Positions 31,354 to 40,791 of a stretch of 64,000 nt of DNA are shown one piece after another. Under the pieces are notes generated by a model. It saw nothing but the letters and a program-made list of their open reading frames with translations. It was not told the origin of the DNA and did no database searches. Source of the DNA: Raineya sp. GTDB taxonomy: Bacteria; Bacteroidota; Bacteroidia; Cytophagales; Thermonemataceae. How positions within the stretch are numbered: the first letter of the stretch is position 1; every line of letters starts with the position of its first letter. The stretch spans positions 62,001 to 126,000 of the forward strand of contig JALONN010000007.1 in the NCBI GenBank assembly GCA_025454915.1, read 5' to 3'. The position numbers were made by a program, and so were the translations under genes.

Positions 31354-33249
31354 ATGGGAAAAATTATTGGAATCGACTTAGGGACTACCAATTCTTGTGT
31401 AGCAGTAATGGAAGGAAGCGAAGTGGTTGTAATCCCCAATAGCGAAGGTCGTCGTACAACACCTTCAATTGTAGCATTCTTGGAAAACGGGGAACGCAAA
31501 GTAGGTGATTCTGCTAAGAGACAGGCAGTTACAAATCCTAAGAAAACGATTATGTCTATCAAACGTTTCATGGGTAAAAAATACTCTGAGGTAGGCAACG
31601 AATTAAGACACGTTTCTTATACTGTAGAACAAGGCTCAAATGATACTCCTCGTGTACGTATTGGCGACAGGCTTTATACACCACAAGAACTTTCTGCGAT
31701 GATTCTTCAAAAAATGAAAACAACAGCAGAAGATTACTTAGGTACAACAGTCACAGAAGCCGTTATTACAGTACCTGCATACTTCAATGATGCTGAACGC
31801 CAGGCAACTAAAGAGGCTGGTTTGATTGCAGGTTTGGAAGTGAAACGTATCATCAATGAGCCTACAGCAGCAGCTTTGGCTTATGGTTTGGACAAACGTA
31901 ATAAAGATGTTACTATTGCAGTATTTGACTTAGGTGGTGGTACATTTGATATTTCTGTGTTGGAATTGGGTGATGGTGTTTTTGAAGTAAAATCTACCAA
32001 TGGTGATGTACACTTAGGTGGTGACGATTTTGACCAAAAAATCATTGATTGGTTGGCAGAAGAGTTTTTGAAAGAACATCCAACCATTGATTTACGTAGA
32101 GACCCTATGGCTCTTCAACGTTTGAAGGAAGCTGCAGAGAAAGCAAAAATCGAACTTTCTTCCTCTCCTTCAACAGATATTAATCTGCCATATATTATGC
32201 CAATTGATGGTGTTCCTCAACACTTGGTAAAATCTCTTTCAAGAGCTAAATTTGAGCAATTGGTAGATGATTTGGTACGCAGAACACTTGAACCTTGTAA
32301 AAAAGCTATTCAGGATGCAGGTATTTCTGTAAATGAAATTGATGAAGTAATTTTAGTGGGAGGTTCTACACGTATCCCTAAAATTCAGGAAGAAGTAGAG
32401 AAGTTTTTTGGTAAGAAGCCTTCTAAAAATGTAAATCCTGATGAGGCTGTGGCTGTGGGTGCTGCTGTACAAGGTGCGGTTTTAAATAAAGAAGTAACAG
32501 ACGTATTATTATTGGATGTTACGCCTCTTGCATTAGGTATTGAAACTTTGGGAGGTGTATTTACTAAACTTATAGACGCAAATACAACCATTCCAGCTAA
32601 AAAATCGGAAGTATTCTCAACTGCTGAAGACAATCAGGCATCTGTAGTAATACATGTGTTACAAGGTGAAAGACCACTAGCTAGCCAAAACCGTACAATT
32701 GGACGTTTCCATTTGGATGGTATCATGCCTGCTCCTCGTGGTATTCCTAAAGTAGAAGTTATTTTTGATATTGATGCAAACGGTATCTTAAACGTAACAG
32801 CTAAAGACCAAGCAACAGGAAAAGAGCAAAAAATTCGTATTGAAGCATCTTCAGGTCTTTCTAAAGAAGAAATTGAGAAGATGAAAAACGAAGCGAAAGC
32901 AAACGAAGCTGCCGATAAAGCTGAGAAAGATAAGATTGAGAAAGTAAATGCTGCTGATACCATGATTTTCCAAACTGAAAAACAGTTAAAAGAATATGGT
33001 GATAAACTTTCTGCTGCAAGCAAAACAGCTATTGAGGATGCTTTAGGAGCATTGCGTCAGGCACATAGCAACAAGGATGTGGCAGGTATTGATGCAGCCT
33101 TAGAAAGATTGAATGCTGCATGGCAACAGGCATCTACAGAAATGTATCAGAACACAGGTGATGCAAATGCTAATAATAATGCAAATGGATCAACCAATAC
33201 TAATAAAGATTCTGATGTAACAGATGCAGAATTTGAAGAAGTAAAATAA
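31354..33249 (+). CDS. dnaK: Molecular chaperone DnaK (Hsp70)
   Basis: The 631-residue Hsp70 opens with [20 protein letters not shown]. The ATPase domain has [15 protein letters not shown] and [12 protein letters not shown] with [10 protein letters not shown]. The linker [19 protein letters not shown] leads into the substrate-binding domain, and the C-terminus is an Asn/Asp-rich tail ending in [11 protein letters not shown], close to the EEVK/EEVD-type tip used by co-chaperones. It folds and refolds proteins with DnaJ and GrpE, neither of which is next to it. Its start, ATG 31354, gives the standard N-terminus. A strong intrinsic terminator follows. Confidence 0.98.
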   Translation: MGKIIGIDLGTTNSCVAVMEGSEVVVIPNSEGRRTTPSIVAFLENGERKVGDSAKRQAVTNPKKTIMSIKRFMGKKYSEVGNELRHVSYTVEQGSNDTPRVRIGDRLYTPQELSAMILQKMKTTAEDYLGTTVTEAVITVPAYFNDAERQATKEAGLIAGLEVKRIINEPTAAALAYGLDKRNKDVTIAVFDLGGGTFDISVLELGDGVFEVKSTNGDVHLGGDDFDQKIIDWLAEEFLKEHPTIDLRRDPMALQRLKEAAEKAKIELSSSPSTDINLPYIMPIDGVPQHLVKSLSRAKFEQLVDDLVRRTLEPCKKAIQDAGISVNEIDEVILVGGSTRIPKIQEEVEKFFGKKPSKNVNPDEAVAVGAAVQGAVLNKEVTDVLLLDVTPLALGIETLGGVFTKLIDANTTIPAKKSEVFSTAEDNQASVVIHVLQGERPLASQNRTIGRFHLDGIMPAPRGIPKVEVIFDIDANGILNVTAKDQATGKEQKIRIEASSGLSKEEIEKMKNEAKANEAADKAEKDKIEKVNAADTMIFQTEKQLKEYGDKLSAASKTAIEDALGALRQAHSNKDVAGIDAALERLNAAWQQASTEMYQNTGDANANNNANGSTNTNKDSDVTDAEFEEVK

Positions 33250-33271
33250 TTATATCATAACACAAAAATGA

Positions 33272-33304
33272 GAAGCTACACTTAATTTAAGTGTAGCTTC
33301 TTTA
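33272..33304 (+). terminator. Rho-independent terminator of dnaK
   Basis: GAAGCTACACTTAA (33272-33285) pairs with TTAAGTGTAGCTTC (33287-33300), a 14-bp stem, then TTTATT. It reaches the stop of the convergent gene. Confidence 0.88.
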
Positions 33305-33817
33305 TTAACGATTCATACAATCACATTCAAAAACCTGATCTGCAAATTCTTTGAGTTGTGGCATCTCTTTTCGGGACAAAGTTCTGCCTTGTCGGGCAAT
33401 TAAATACAATAATGCTAAAACAATACTCCCAAAGCCTACAATATAAAATCCCCATTTTTCCTGTTCAATCATCCACTGAGAAACTCCAAGCATCAGACCA
33501 ATAAAAATACTGGTACTCACCACAATACCTAAGAAGACAATCAACGTCCAGATAGTTGATACAGGAGCTAATAAAACCCTGACAGAAGTACTTTTATCTT
33601 GTAAGTTTTCTTCTAAATTAATTTCCATGTGTGGCGTCCATAATTTGTGCAGATGTGCAGGAAATTTAATTTGGATGTGAAAATCTGTGAGCATTCCTGT
33701 GAATTGATGAGGATTGTTTTCAGATAGTTCTTTTCTGAATTTTTCTACAATTTCATCTCTACTCATTGAGGTATTGAAATGAAATCGAGGGCGTAATTTT
33801 AAATCGTTGGTATTCAT
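33305..33817 (-). CDS. Two-span membrane protein, hypothetical (170 aa)
   Basis: I chose ATG 33817 (MNTNDLKLRPRFHF); the ATG at 33823 would add two residues, and longer forms add a non-conserved tail. The N-terminal half is soluble with a beta-rich domain (DEIVEKFRKELSENN, LHKLWTPHMEINLEEN). Two transmembrane helices follow near residues 87-110 and 120-140, and a C-terminal ECDC could bind metal. I recognise no family. It lies tail to tail with dnaK and head to head with prs. Confidence 0.7.
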   Translation of the reverse strand: MNTNDLKLRPRFHFNTSMSRDEIVEKFRKELSENNPHQFTGMLTDFHIQIKFPAHLHKLWTPHMEINLEENLQDKSTSVRVLLAPVSTIWTLIVFLGIVVSTSIFIGLMLGVSQWMIEQEKWGFYIVGFGSIVLALLYLIARQGRTLSRKEMPQLKEFADQVFECDCMNR

Positions 33818-33945
33818 AAGCATATGATAAAAATACCAAGATATAATAGCTGATTTATATAAATTAGGATAAAAATCAAAATTTTTTCTGTGTAAAGTCA
33901 GCATTTGAATAAAAGAAATGTAATTTTGCGAAAAATTTTCTAATC

Positions 33946-34899
33946 ATGGCTGACCTCGCTTTTGTAAAATTCTTTTCTGGAACTGCCTCTCGTTATTTGG
34001 CAGAAAAAATCGCCCACGAATATGGTAAACCTCTTGGAGAGGTATCTATTCAACGTTTTAGTGATGGAGAAATTTCTCCAAGTTTCACTGAATCTGTAAG
34101 AGGGTGTCATGTATTTCTTATTCAATCTACGTTTCCACCAGCAGACAATTTAATGGAATTATTATTACTGATAGATGCTGCCCGCAGAGCTTCTGCACAG
34201 TACGTAACAGTAGTAATGCCTTATTTTGGCTATGCTCGTCAAGACAGAAAGGATAAACCTCGTGTAGCTATTGCTGCCAAATTAGTGGCAAATCTGCTTT
34301 CAGCAGCAGGAGCAGACAGGCTCATTACTTGCGATTTACACGCAGGGCAAATTCAGGGCTTCTTCGATTTCCCTGTAGATCATCTGGATGGACAAGCTGT
34401 TTTTGTTCCTTATTTACAAAGCCTTAATTTGCCTAAACTTGTATTTGCTGCTCCAGATGTAGGAGGGGTAGGTAGAGCAAGAGCTTTTGCTACAATTTTT
34501 GCTGCTGATATGGTAGTTTGTGATAAACACAGAAAAAGAGCCAATGAAATTGCTTCCATGCAAATTATAGGAGATGTAGAAGGGGCTGATGTAGTAATCG
34601 TAGATGACATTATTGATACAGGAGGAACAATTACAAAGGCAGCTCAAATTATAAAAGAGAAAGGGGCAAGAACGGTAAGAGCTATTTGTACACATCCAGT
34701 TCTTTCAGGTAAAGCTTATGATAATATTGAAAATTCTGTATTAGAAGAACTAATCGTCTCTGATACCATCCCATTGAGGAAAGAATCCAGTAAAATCAAT
34801 GCATTAAGTGTAGCAAACTTATTTGCAAAGGCTATTCGCAGTGTACACGAATATGAATCTATCAGTTCATTATTTATAGCACCTAATAGTAAATTATAA
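33946..34899 (+). CDS. prs: Ribose-phosphate pyrophosphokinase
   Basis: The 317-residue enzyme makes PRPP from ribose 5-phosphate and ATP, feeding purine, pyrimidine, NAD, His and Trp synthesis. Motifs: VKFFSGTASRYLAEKIAHEYG, ISPSFTESVRGCHVFLIQST, FGYARQDRKDKPR (ATP/flexible loop), ITCDLHAGQIQGFF, and the PRPP-binding VVIVDDIIDTGGTI. Somewhat divergent from the E. coli type (FTESVRG rather than the usual INENVRG) but all catalytic parts are present. A TAATTTTG promoter element lies about 17-24 nt before the ATG. A terminator follows. Confidence 0.96.
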   Translation: MADLAFVKFFSGTASRYLAEKIAHEYGKPLGEVSIQRFSDGEISPSFTESVRGCHVFLIQSTFPPADNLMELLLLIDAARRASAQYVTVVMPYFGYARQDRKDKPRVAIAAKLVANLLSAAGADRLITCDLHAGQIQGFFDFPVDHLDGQAVFVPYLQSLNLPKLVFAAPDVGGVGRARAFATIFAADMVVCDKHRKRANEIASMQIIGDVEGADVVIVDDIIDTGGTITKAAQIIKEKGARTVRAICTHPVLSGKAYDNIENSVLEELIVSDTIPLRKESSKINALSVANLFAKAIRSVHEYESISSLFIAPNSKL

Positions 34900-34907
34900 A
34901 AAATAAA

Positions 34908-34936
34908 AAGCCTCTTTTTTAGAGGCTTTTTTTGTG
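34908..34936 (+). terminator. Rho-independent terminator of prs
   Basis: AAGCCTCT pairs with AGAGGCTT, followed by TTTTTTT. It ends just before the glycosyltransferase gene. Confidence 0.88.
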
Positions 34937-34948
34937 TATTTTTGGGAC

Positions 34949-36103
34949 ATGGAACAACGCTATACTTCTCTTTACACAGCTTTTGATGTGTTCCCATCAG
35001 GTAAGGGAGCAGCTACACATATTCATCATTTTGCCAATACACTCTTAAAAACTTATTCCCAAGGAATATTATATGTTTTGGGAGATGAAAAACTCCCTGA
35101 AACAGAAACTTGGGACAACGGGGTAGATGTCTGGCGTTTTAAAAGTGAAAATCCTAATTTTTTAGAAAGAACAGAACTTTATAGTGAACAGTTATTATTT
35201 TGGCTTAGAACACAGAAAAACTTAAAAATTTGCCATTTTAGAGATATTTGGGGAGGCGTACCAATTTTGTTAAACCCTGATAAACAATACAAAACAATTT
35301 TTGAGGTGAATGCTTTACCTTCCATTGAATTACCTTACAGATATACAATTTCTGACAAAATACTTAGAAGAATACAACAACTAGAACAGTTTTGTCTGGA
35401 AAATGCAGATATAATAGTTGTACCTTCTCAGATTATTAAAAATTTTCTGATTCAAAAAGGTGTAAGCTCTTCTAAAATCCAGATTATTACAAATGGAGCT
35501 GAAATTCCTGAAAAATCATCTAGACCTGAGGATGCTCCAGAAAAATATGTCATTTATTTTGGAGCATTACAAAACTGGCAAGGTGTGGATACTTTGTTGC
35601 GAGCTTTTAGGTTACTACAAGATTTAGATATAAAACTAGTAATATGCTCATCTCATAAGCCACGTCATAGTAAGGTTTATGCTAAATTTGCAGAGAAAAT
35701 AGGACTACAAGAAAAAATTATCTGGAAATATCAGTTACCCAAACAAGAATTATATACTTGGGTAGAGCATGCCATTTGCTCAGTTGCCCCACTTAAAGAG
35801 TGTAGCAGAAACTTAGAACAGGGCTGTTCTCCACTTAAAATCTTTGAGTCGATGGCAGTGGGTACACCTGTGATAGCTTCAGATATGCCTGTAACAAGAG
35901 AAATAATTAATGATGATACATTAGGCAAACTCATTAGAGCAGATAGACCTATGGAATTGGCAAGAGCAATACGGATTTGGCTTGCTTATCCAGAAAAGGC
36001 AAAAGAAATAGGAGCCAATGCCAAAGAACACATAGAAAAACTTTTCTCATGGGAACAAAAAAAAGTAGAACTCATGGAGGTATTAAAAAAGCTCTTAGAT
36101 TAA
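34949..36103 (+). CDS. Glycosyltransferase family 4 protein
   Basis: The 384-residue GT-B fold protein starts at ATG 34949 (MEQRYTSLYTAFDVFPSGKGAATHIHHF). The motif GKGAATHI is a family-type acceptor loop; the donor domain has VIYFGALQNWQGVDTLLRAF, ELYTWVEHAICSVAPLKE, the GCSPLKIFESMAVGTPVIASDMPVTREII region and a C-terminal helix that ends in a perfect palindrome. TATTTTTG (34937-34944) 4 nt before the ATG matches the -7 box, so the transcript may be leaderless. It probably works in surface glycan synthesis. Confidence 0.9.
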   Translation: MEQRYTSLYTAFDVFPSGKGAATHIHHFANTLLKTYSQGILYVLGDEKLPETETWDNGVDVWRFKSENPNFLERTELYSEQLLFWLRTQKNLKICHFRDIWGGVPILLNPDKQYKTIFEVNALPSIELPYRYTISDKILRRIQQLEQFCLENADIIVVPSQIIKNFLIQKGVSSSKIQIITNGAEIPEKSSRPEDAPEKYVIYFGALQNWQGVDTLLRAFRLLQDLDIKLVICSSHKPRHSKVYAKFAEKIGLQEKIIWKYQLPKQELYTWVEHAICSVAPLKECSRNLEQGCSPLKIFESMAVGTPVIASDMPVTREIINDDTLGKLIRADRPMELARAIRIWLAYPEKAKEIGANAKEHIEKLFSWEQKKVELMEVLKKLLD

Positions 36104-36120
36104 TCTAAGAGCTTTTTTAA
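36083..36120. terminator. 38-bp perfect palindrome, bidirectional terminator
   Basis: TTAAAAAAGCTCTTAGATT is followed at once by its exact reverse complement. Both strands end with a T-run. It overlaps the last seven codons of the glycosyltransferase gene and serves both it and the convergent lolA gene. Confidence 0.85.
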
Positions 36121-36130
36121 TTTTCTGTAC

Positions 36131-36793
36131 TTATCTCAAGTCAATTTCTGTAACTTTTGGATATTTTTTCTTATCAAAAACGAAAAAACTATCATCTACA
36201 GCTACATCATAAGCAATGCTGTTGACTGTATATTTGAATCTATTTTGATTTTTCTCAAAAATTTCCCAACTTTTGATACTTTTTGTTTTCTTATTGATGA
36301 CCAGACGAATTTTAAAAACTTTTTTACTTCTGTCTGTGGGTTGTAAATCTATTTCTTCATAAATTTTACCATTTTCGGTAAATTCTCTAATAAAAACATA
36401 TTTATAATCTTTTTTGTATAAAGTAAATACTTTTTCTGGGGTAATATCATCACTTTCAGGAGAGTAGTCAGAAATATTTACTTCGTTGGCATCTTTTAAA
36501 TATGTCCAAACAGTTGTGCCATTATTATAGATTTCTTGGTCAGCTAATTTAAGTTTAAACTTATTTTTCTTCATTACAAAGCTACCTTTTACTTCTTCCT
36601 TGGCTTTATTGGCATCATTTCTCATCTCATAAATGAAGTCTGCTTGTAGAGCTTTGGCTGACTTATATTTATTCTCTACATCCACAAGTATTTTTTTTGC
36701 TTTTTCTTCGGGAGAGGCTTGCTGAGTAGTATTCTGGGCTAAAGAAGCCTGCAAACCCATGATTAAAAAACAATTGAAGAGATATTTTTTCAT
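36131..36793 (-). CDS. lolA: Outer-membrane lipoprotein carrier protein
   Basis: This 220-residue periplasmic protein has a signal peptide (MKKYLFNCFLIMGLQASLAQ) and the LolA fold: SAKALQADFIYEM, VKGSFVMKKNKFKLKLADQEIYNNGTTVWTYLKDANEVNISDY, and the C-terminal sheet. It takes lipoproteins from the LolCDE complex to the outer membrane. No lolCDE gene is adjacent. A -7 element TAATTTTG lies at 36824-36831 on the minus strand, about 30 nt before the start. Confidence 0.93.
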   Translation of the reverse strand: MKKYLFNCFLIMGLQASLAQNTTQQASPEEKAKKILVDVENKYKSAKALQADFIYEMRNDANKAKEEVKGSFVMKKNKFKLKLADQEIYNNGTTVWTYLKDANEVNISDYSPESDDITPEKVFTLYKKDYKYVFIREFTENGKIYEEIDLQPTDRSKKVFKIRLVINKKTKSIKSWEIFEKNQNRFKYTVNSIAYDVAVDDSFFVFDKKKYPKVTEIDLR

Positions 36794-36943
36794 TTTATGT
36801 TTTCGTTTTTAAATTATTCGAGACAAAATTACATATTTTTTAGACTTTTTTGAAGTAAAAAGGTTTAAAAAACTTACATCAATTCTAAAAATTGATAAAT
36901 CGTTGAAAATTTTGTAAATACTAAATATATTCTTTGTAATTAA

Positions 36944-36973
36944 TTTGTATTTGGGTAAATTTTCGTAAATTTG
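36944..36973 (+). promoter_or_regulatory. Bacteroidota promoter of engB
   Basis: TTTG (36944-36947), 18 nt and TAAATTTG (36966-36973). The -7 box contains the TTG that begins the longest frame, so translation must begin downstream, which supports the GTG at 36998. Confidence 0.6.
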
Positions 36974-36997
36974 CAAACTCAACTTAGTTTTGACGTA

Positions 36998-37588
36998 GTG
37001 GAAGCCAAATTTGTAAAAAGTAGTAAAGCGTTAGATCAGTGTCCTGCTGCCAATAAACCAGAATATGCGTTTATTGGGAGATCGAATGTGGGTAAATCTT
37101 CTCTAATAAACATGCTTGCGAATAACAAAAATTTGGCAAAAACTTCTCAAACGCCAGGCAAAACACAATTAATCAATCATTTTATAGCAGATGATAAATG
37201 GTTTATTGTCGATTTACCAGGTTATGGTTTTGCTAAAGTAAGTAAATCAGATAGAGAAGCTTGGGAACAAATGATTTATGAGTACCTAAGCCAAAGAGAA
37301 AACTTACTTTGTATTTTTGTTTTGGTGGATTCTCGTCTAGAGCCTCAAAAAATAGACTTAGAGTTTATGCTTTGGTTAGGAGAAAGCCAATTACCTTTTT
37401 CAATAGTTTTTACAAAAACAGATAAACTTTCAGCATCACAACTGAAAACAAATGTTGAAAACTATAAAAAAGTTTTGTTAGAATATTTTGAAGAATTTCC
37501 CCGTTTTTTTATAACTTCATCAGAAAAAAAAGTAGGAAATACGGAAATTTTAAGTTTTATCAAGGAATTGAATCAAAATTTTAAGTAA
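36998..37588 (+). CDS. engB: Ribosome biogenesis GTP-binding protein EngB/YsxC
   Basis: I chose GTG 36998, giving MEAKFVKSSKALDQCP, which aligns with the usual short N-terminus of this family. TTG 36971 would extend into the promoter -7 box. The GTPase motifs are G1 GRSNVGKSS, G2-region TPGKT, G3 DLPGYGFA, G4 TKTD and G5 SSEK. The protein helps assemble the large ribosomal subunit. The following DUF5606 gene starts 28 nt later. Confidence 0.95.
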   Translation: MEAKFVKSSKALDQCPAANKPEYAFIGRSNVGKSSLINMLANNKNLAKTSQTPGKTQLINHFIADDKWFIVDLPGYGFAKVSKSDREAWEQMIYEYLSQRENLLCIFVLVDSRLEPQKIDLEFMLWLGESQLPFSIVFTKTDKLSASQLKTNVENYKKVLLEYFEEFPRFFITSSEKKVGNTEILSFIKELNQNFK

Positions 37589-37615
37589 TTGTAAAGTAAA
37601 AAGATTGATTTAACA

Positions 37616-38326
37616 ATGGAATTAAAAGAAATCGCATCTATTTCGGGGAAAGAAGGGCTTTTCCGTGTGCTTAAGCCATCTCGTACAGGAGTAATCGTAG
37701 AAACATTAGACGCTCAAAAAAAGAAAATGGCAGTTGGCTCTGCTGGTAAAGTTTCTATTTTAAAGGAAATTTCTATTTATACTAATACCAAAGATGGTTC
37801 TGTGCCTTTACAAGAGGTTTTAACTACAATTTTTGAAAAATACCAAGATAAATTGCCTGTTGATAGCAAAGCAAGTACAGCAGATTTGATGCAATTTCTA
37901 CAAGGTGTTCTCCCTGAATTTGATGTAGATAAAGTGTATCCTTCAGATGTGAAAAAGCTCGTAAAATGGTACAACATCTTATTCAAAGAAGCTCCTGAAG
38001 TATTGCAAAGACAAGAAGAGGTAAAAGCTGAACCTGCTAAAGAAGACAAGAAAACAACCAAAGCTAAGAAAGAAACAGCTACTGAAACTCAGGAAGAGTC
38101 TAAAGCAACGAAAAAGGCTTCTACAAAGAAAAAAGAAGAAACAGCTGAGGTAAAAGAGGAAACAAAAACAACAGCTAAAAAAGCTACTACTAAAAAGAAA
38201 GTTGATGAAACAGTAGAAGCAAAAGAAGAAAAACCTAAAAAAACTACTGCTAAAGCAAAAAAAGAGACAGAAGCTAAAGAGGTAGAAGAAAAACCTAAAA
38301 AAAGCTCTAAAAAGAAAGAAGCATAG
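37616..38326 (+). CDS. DUF5606 protein with lysine-rich histone-like tail
   Basis: The 236-residue protein has an N-terminal DUF5606 domain (about 1-125: ELKEIASISGKEGLFRVLKPSRTGVIVETLD; YPSDVKKLVKWYNIL), found across Bacteroidota with no known function. The C-terminal 100 residues are repeats of K, A, T and E such as TTKAKKETATETQEE and KKTTAKAKKE, similar to histone H1 or AlgP tails. Such a tail can bind nucleic acid or bridge polymers. The tail is acidic-basic mixed rather than purely basic. No signal peptide. A clear terminator follows. Confidence 0.85.
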   Translation: MELKEIASISGKEGLFRVLKPSRTGVIVETLDAQKKKMAVGSAGKVSILKEISIYTNTKDGSVPLQEVLTTIFEKYQDKLPVDSKASTADLMQFLQGVLPEFDVDKVYPSDVKKLVKWYNILFKEAPEVLQRQEEVKAEPAKEDKKTTKAKKETATETQEESKATKKASTKKKEETAEVKEETKTTAKKATTKKKVDETVEAKEEKPKKTTAKAKKETEAKEVEEKPKKSSKKKEA

Positions 38327-38332
38327 TCAAAA

Positions 38333-38366
38333 ACGAGAGCAAGGCTCTCGTTTGTTTTTTTCTTTT
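38333..38366 (+). terminator. Rho-independent terminator after DUF5606 gene
   Basis: ACGAGAGC pairs with GCTCTCGT around loop AAG, followed by a T-rich tract. Confidence 0.85.
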
Positions 38367-38410
38367 TTACAGGGTCTTAAAAAGGACTTACATACAGTTA
38401 AAAATTAATA

Positions 38411-40117
38411 ATGAGTACAAAAATTTTATTTAGCCAGTTGCCCATTTCAGGAGAAATGCAGCAGGCAATCGCCGACATGGGTTTTACAGAGGCTTCACCA
38501 ATTCAAGCAGAGGCTATACCAATAGCCTTAGAGGGTAGAGATGTGATGGGTATGGCTCAAACAGGAACAGGCAAAACAGCAGCCTTTGGAATTCCTTCGT
38601 TAGAGCAAGTGGATATTACAGACAAAAATGTTCAGGTATTGGTGCTTTGCCCAACCAGAGAACTTGCTTTGCAGGTAACAGACGAATTTGAGAAATTGAG
38701 CAAGTATAAAAAAATTAAATGTGTGACTGTTTATGGTGGTGATCCCATTGACAGACAAATTAGAGCATTGAAGTCAGGAGCTCATGTAGTGGTTGGTACA
38801 CCTGGTCGTATTATTGACCACCTTGAAAGAGGAACACTCAAATTAGATAATGTAAAAGTGGCTATCTTGGATGAAGCAGACGAAATGCTTGATATGGGCT
38901 TTAGAGAAGATATTGAAGGTATTTTAGAAGAACTACCTTTCGATAGACAAACATTGCTTTTCTCAGCAACTATGTCGAAACCCATTTTGGCAATCATCCA
39001 AAAATTCCAAAATAATCCCGCCATTGTAAAAGTAGTTCGCAAGGAACTTACAGCCGAAAATATTGAACAATTATATTACGAAATCAAAGGAAATGCAAAA
39101 GTAGAAGTAATGTGTAGATTAATAGACTTCTATAATCTGCAATTGATGCTTGTATTTTGTAATACTAAAAGAAAAGCTGATGAAGTAGTAGCTGAATTGA
39201 TGGAAAGAGGTTACAAAGCAGAAGCCATTCATGGCGATTTGAACCAACGCCAAAGAGAAAAAGTAATGAAGCAATTCAGAGAGGGAACAATCAATATTTT
39301 GGTGGCAACTGATGTGGCAGCCAGAGGTATTGATGTTTCGGATGTGGATGCTGTATTTAATTTTGATGTTCCTCTTGATCCAGAATACTATGTACACCGT
39401 ATTGGTAGAACAGGTAGAGCTGGTAAATCTGGAAAAGCTTTCACTTTTGTAGTGGGTAGAGAGTTTGTTCGTATGCGTGAAATTCAAGATTATACCAAAA
39501 AGAAAATTGAAAGAGGAGTAGTTCCTTCTATCGAGGACTTAATTGGTATGAAACAAGCTCATTTTGTAGGAAGAGTATTGGAAGTTGCTGAAAATCAGGA
39601 TTTAAGTGCTTTCCAAGATTTGATGTTACAATTACGCCATTCTGGAGTTAAAGATGAAGTGATTATCAAGGCTCTTATTCAGTTACAATGGAGTAACCAG
39701 AAAACCGAATACGTTGATTTAGATATCAATGATATTATGGGTAAAGAAGATAGAGGTGATAGAAAGGACAGAAAAGATAAAGGCAGAGATAGAGATAAGA
39801 AATTTGACAGAAAAGATAAAGATCGTTCTTCTCGTTTTGACAGAGATGAGAAAAAACCACGAAAAGGCAGTGGTGCCAAAGGAATGGTACGTTTGTTTGT
39901 CAATGTAGGTAAAATGGATAGAGTTCGTCCGAATGATATTGTAGGAGCATTCACTGGAGAAACAGGTATTTCTTTCAATAACATTGGTCAGATAGATATT
40001 TTAGATAAATTTTCTTTTGTTGAGATTGCAGAGCAAGATGTGCAGAAAGTAATTAAAGGTATGAAAAACAATACCATCAAAGGAAAAAGTGTAAATATTG
40101 AGATTGCAAACGGATAG
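38411..40117 (+). CDS. DEAD-box RNA helicase (CsdA/DbpA-type)
   Basis: The 568-residue helicase has Q motif FTEASPIQAEAIP, motif I AQTGTGKT, Ia PTRELA, II DEAD (VAILDEADEML), III SAT, V VATDVAARGIDV and VI HRIGRTGRAG. An Arg/Asp/Lys-rich linker (GDRKDRKDKGRDRDKK) precedes a C-terminal DbpA-type RNA-binding domain (MVRLFVNVGKMDRVRPNDIVGAFTGETGI). It unwinds RNA, typically in ribosome assembly, mRNA decay or cold adaptation. Closest by layout to CsdA/DeaD. Intrinsic terminator at 40144-40178. Confidence 0.95.
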   Translation: MSTKILFSQLPISGEMQQAIADMGFTEASPIQAEAIPIALEGRDVMGMAQTGTGKTAAFGIPSLEQVDITDKNVQVLVLCPTRELALQVTDEFEKLSKYKKIKCVTVYGGDPIDRQIRALKSGAHVVVGTPGRIIDHLERGTLKLDNVKVAILDEADEMLDMGFREDIEGILEELPFDRQTLLFSATMSKPILAIIQKFQNNPAIVKVVRKELTAENIEQLYYEIKGNAKVEVMCRLIDFYNLQLMLVFCNTKRKADEVVAELMERGYKAEAIHGDLNQRQREKVMKQFREGTINILVATDVAARGIDVSDVDAVFNFDVPLDPEYYVHRIGRTGRAGKSGKAFTFVVGREFVRMREIQDYTKKKIERGVVPSIEDLIGMKQAHFVGRVLEVAENQDLSAFQDLMLQLRHSGVKDEVIIKALIQLQWSNQKTEYVDLDINDIMGKEDRGDRKDRKDKGRDRDKKFDRKDKDRSSRFDRDEKKPRKGSGAKGMVRLFVNVGKMDRVRPNDIVGAFTGETGISFNNIGQIDILDKFSFVEIAEQDVQKVIKGMKNNTIKGKSVNIEIANG

Positions 40118-40143
40118 TTACAAACGTCTTTTTAAAATAATCA

Positions 40144-40178
40144 AGCCTTGAAAATTTAGTTTTCAAGGCTTATTTTTT
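40144..40178 (+). terminator. Rho-independent terminator of the DEAD-box helicase gene
   Basis: AAGCCTTGAAAA pairs with TTTTCAAGGCTT, followed by ATTTTTTT. Its right arm overlaps the stop codon of the convergent lipoprotein gene at 40163-40165. Confidence 0.88.
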
Positions 40179-40726
40179 TGAAAGAAATATTTTTTTCCAT
40201 AATAAAATGTGCCATCTAAAGAACGAAAGTAAATATAAATGAGAGAATCAATAAGTGTAATACTGACCTTCATTTTTTCTGAATTTATAATCTTTTTAGA
40301 GTTCTTATCAAAACTCCAATGATCTAACAAGCGAATTTCTTTAAGATGTTTTTGCATAATTTTAGCTAGAAAATCATGAGAATAATAATCAGTAAAGTAA
40401 ATATGCCTTATTTTCCCATCAGGATTTAGAACTAAATCAAAATCACAGAAGTAAGATGTTGCTTCTTTAGTATTTCTTTTTATTCTTCTACTTTCCTCAT
40501 GCAAAATGATATTTAAAACATCAGTAAATAGGTAATAATCTTTTGAGTTCTTATATAGAGGCATTATAATTGAATCTTGTGGTATAATGCTATCACTTGA
40601 TTCTGAGGTACATGGCATAGTTGTCCACTTTGCTTTTTCTATGATTATAGTTTTTCGAAAAATACTACAAGAGGAAAGTATAAATATCTCAAATAATAAT
40701 ATCAATAAAGATTTAGAACCTAACAT
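40163..40726 (-). CDS. Predicted lipoprotein, hypothetical (187 aa)
   Basis: A type II signal peptide is visible: hydrophobic MLGSKSLLILLFEIFILSSCS with a lipobox LSSC, so the mature protein is probably attached to a membrane. The rest has no recognised domain; the FCDFDLVLNPDGKIRHIYFTDYYSHDFLAKIMQKHLKE region resembles a small TonB-C-like beta-alpha unit. The stop codon lies inside the terminator of the convergent helicase gene. Function unknown. Confidence 0.65.
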   Translation of the reverse strand: MLGSKSLLILLFEIFILSSCSIFRKTIIIEKAKWTTMPCTSESSDSIIPQDSIIMPLYKNSKDYYLFTDVLNIILHEESRRIKRNTKEATSYFCDFDLVLNPDGKIRHIYFTDYYSHDFLAKIMQKHLKEIRLLDHWSFDKNSKKIINSEKMKVSITLIDSLIYIYFRSLDGTFYYGKKYFFQKNKP

Positions 40727-40791
40727 AGTTATATAGATTTTCTATAAAATTGCATGTTTTTTGTTACTTTAACACTAAAATTCAACTAATT

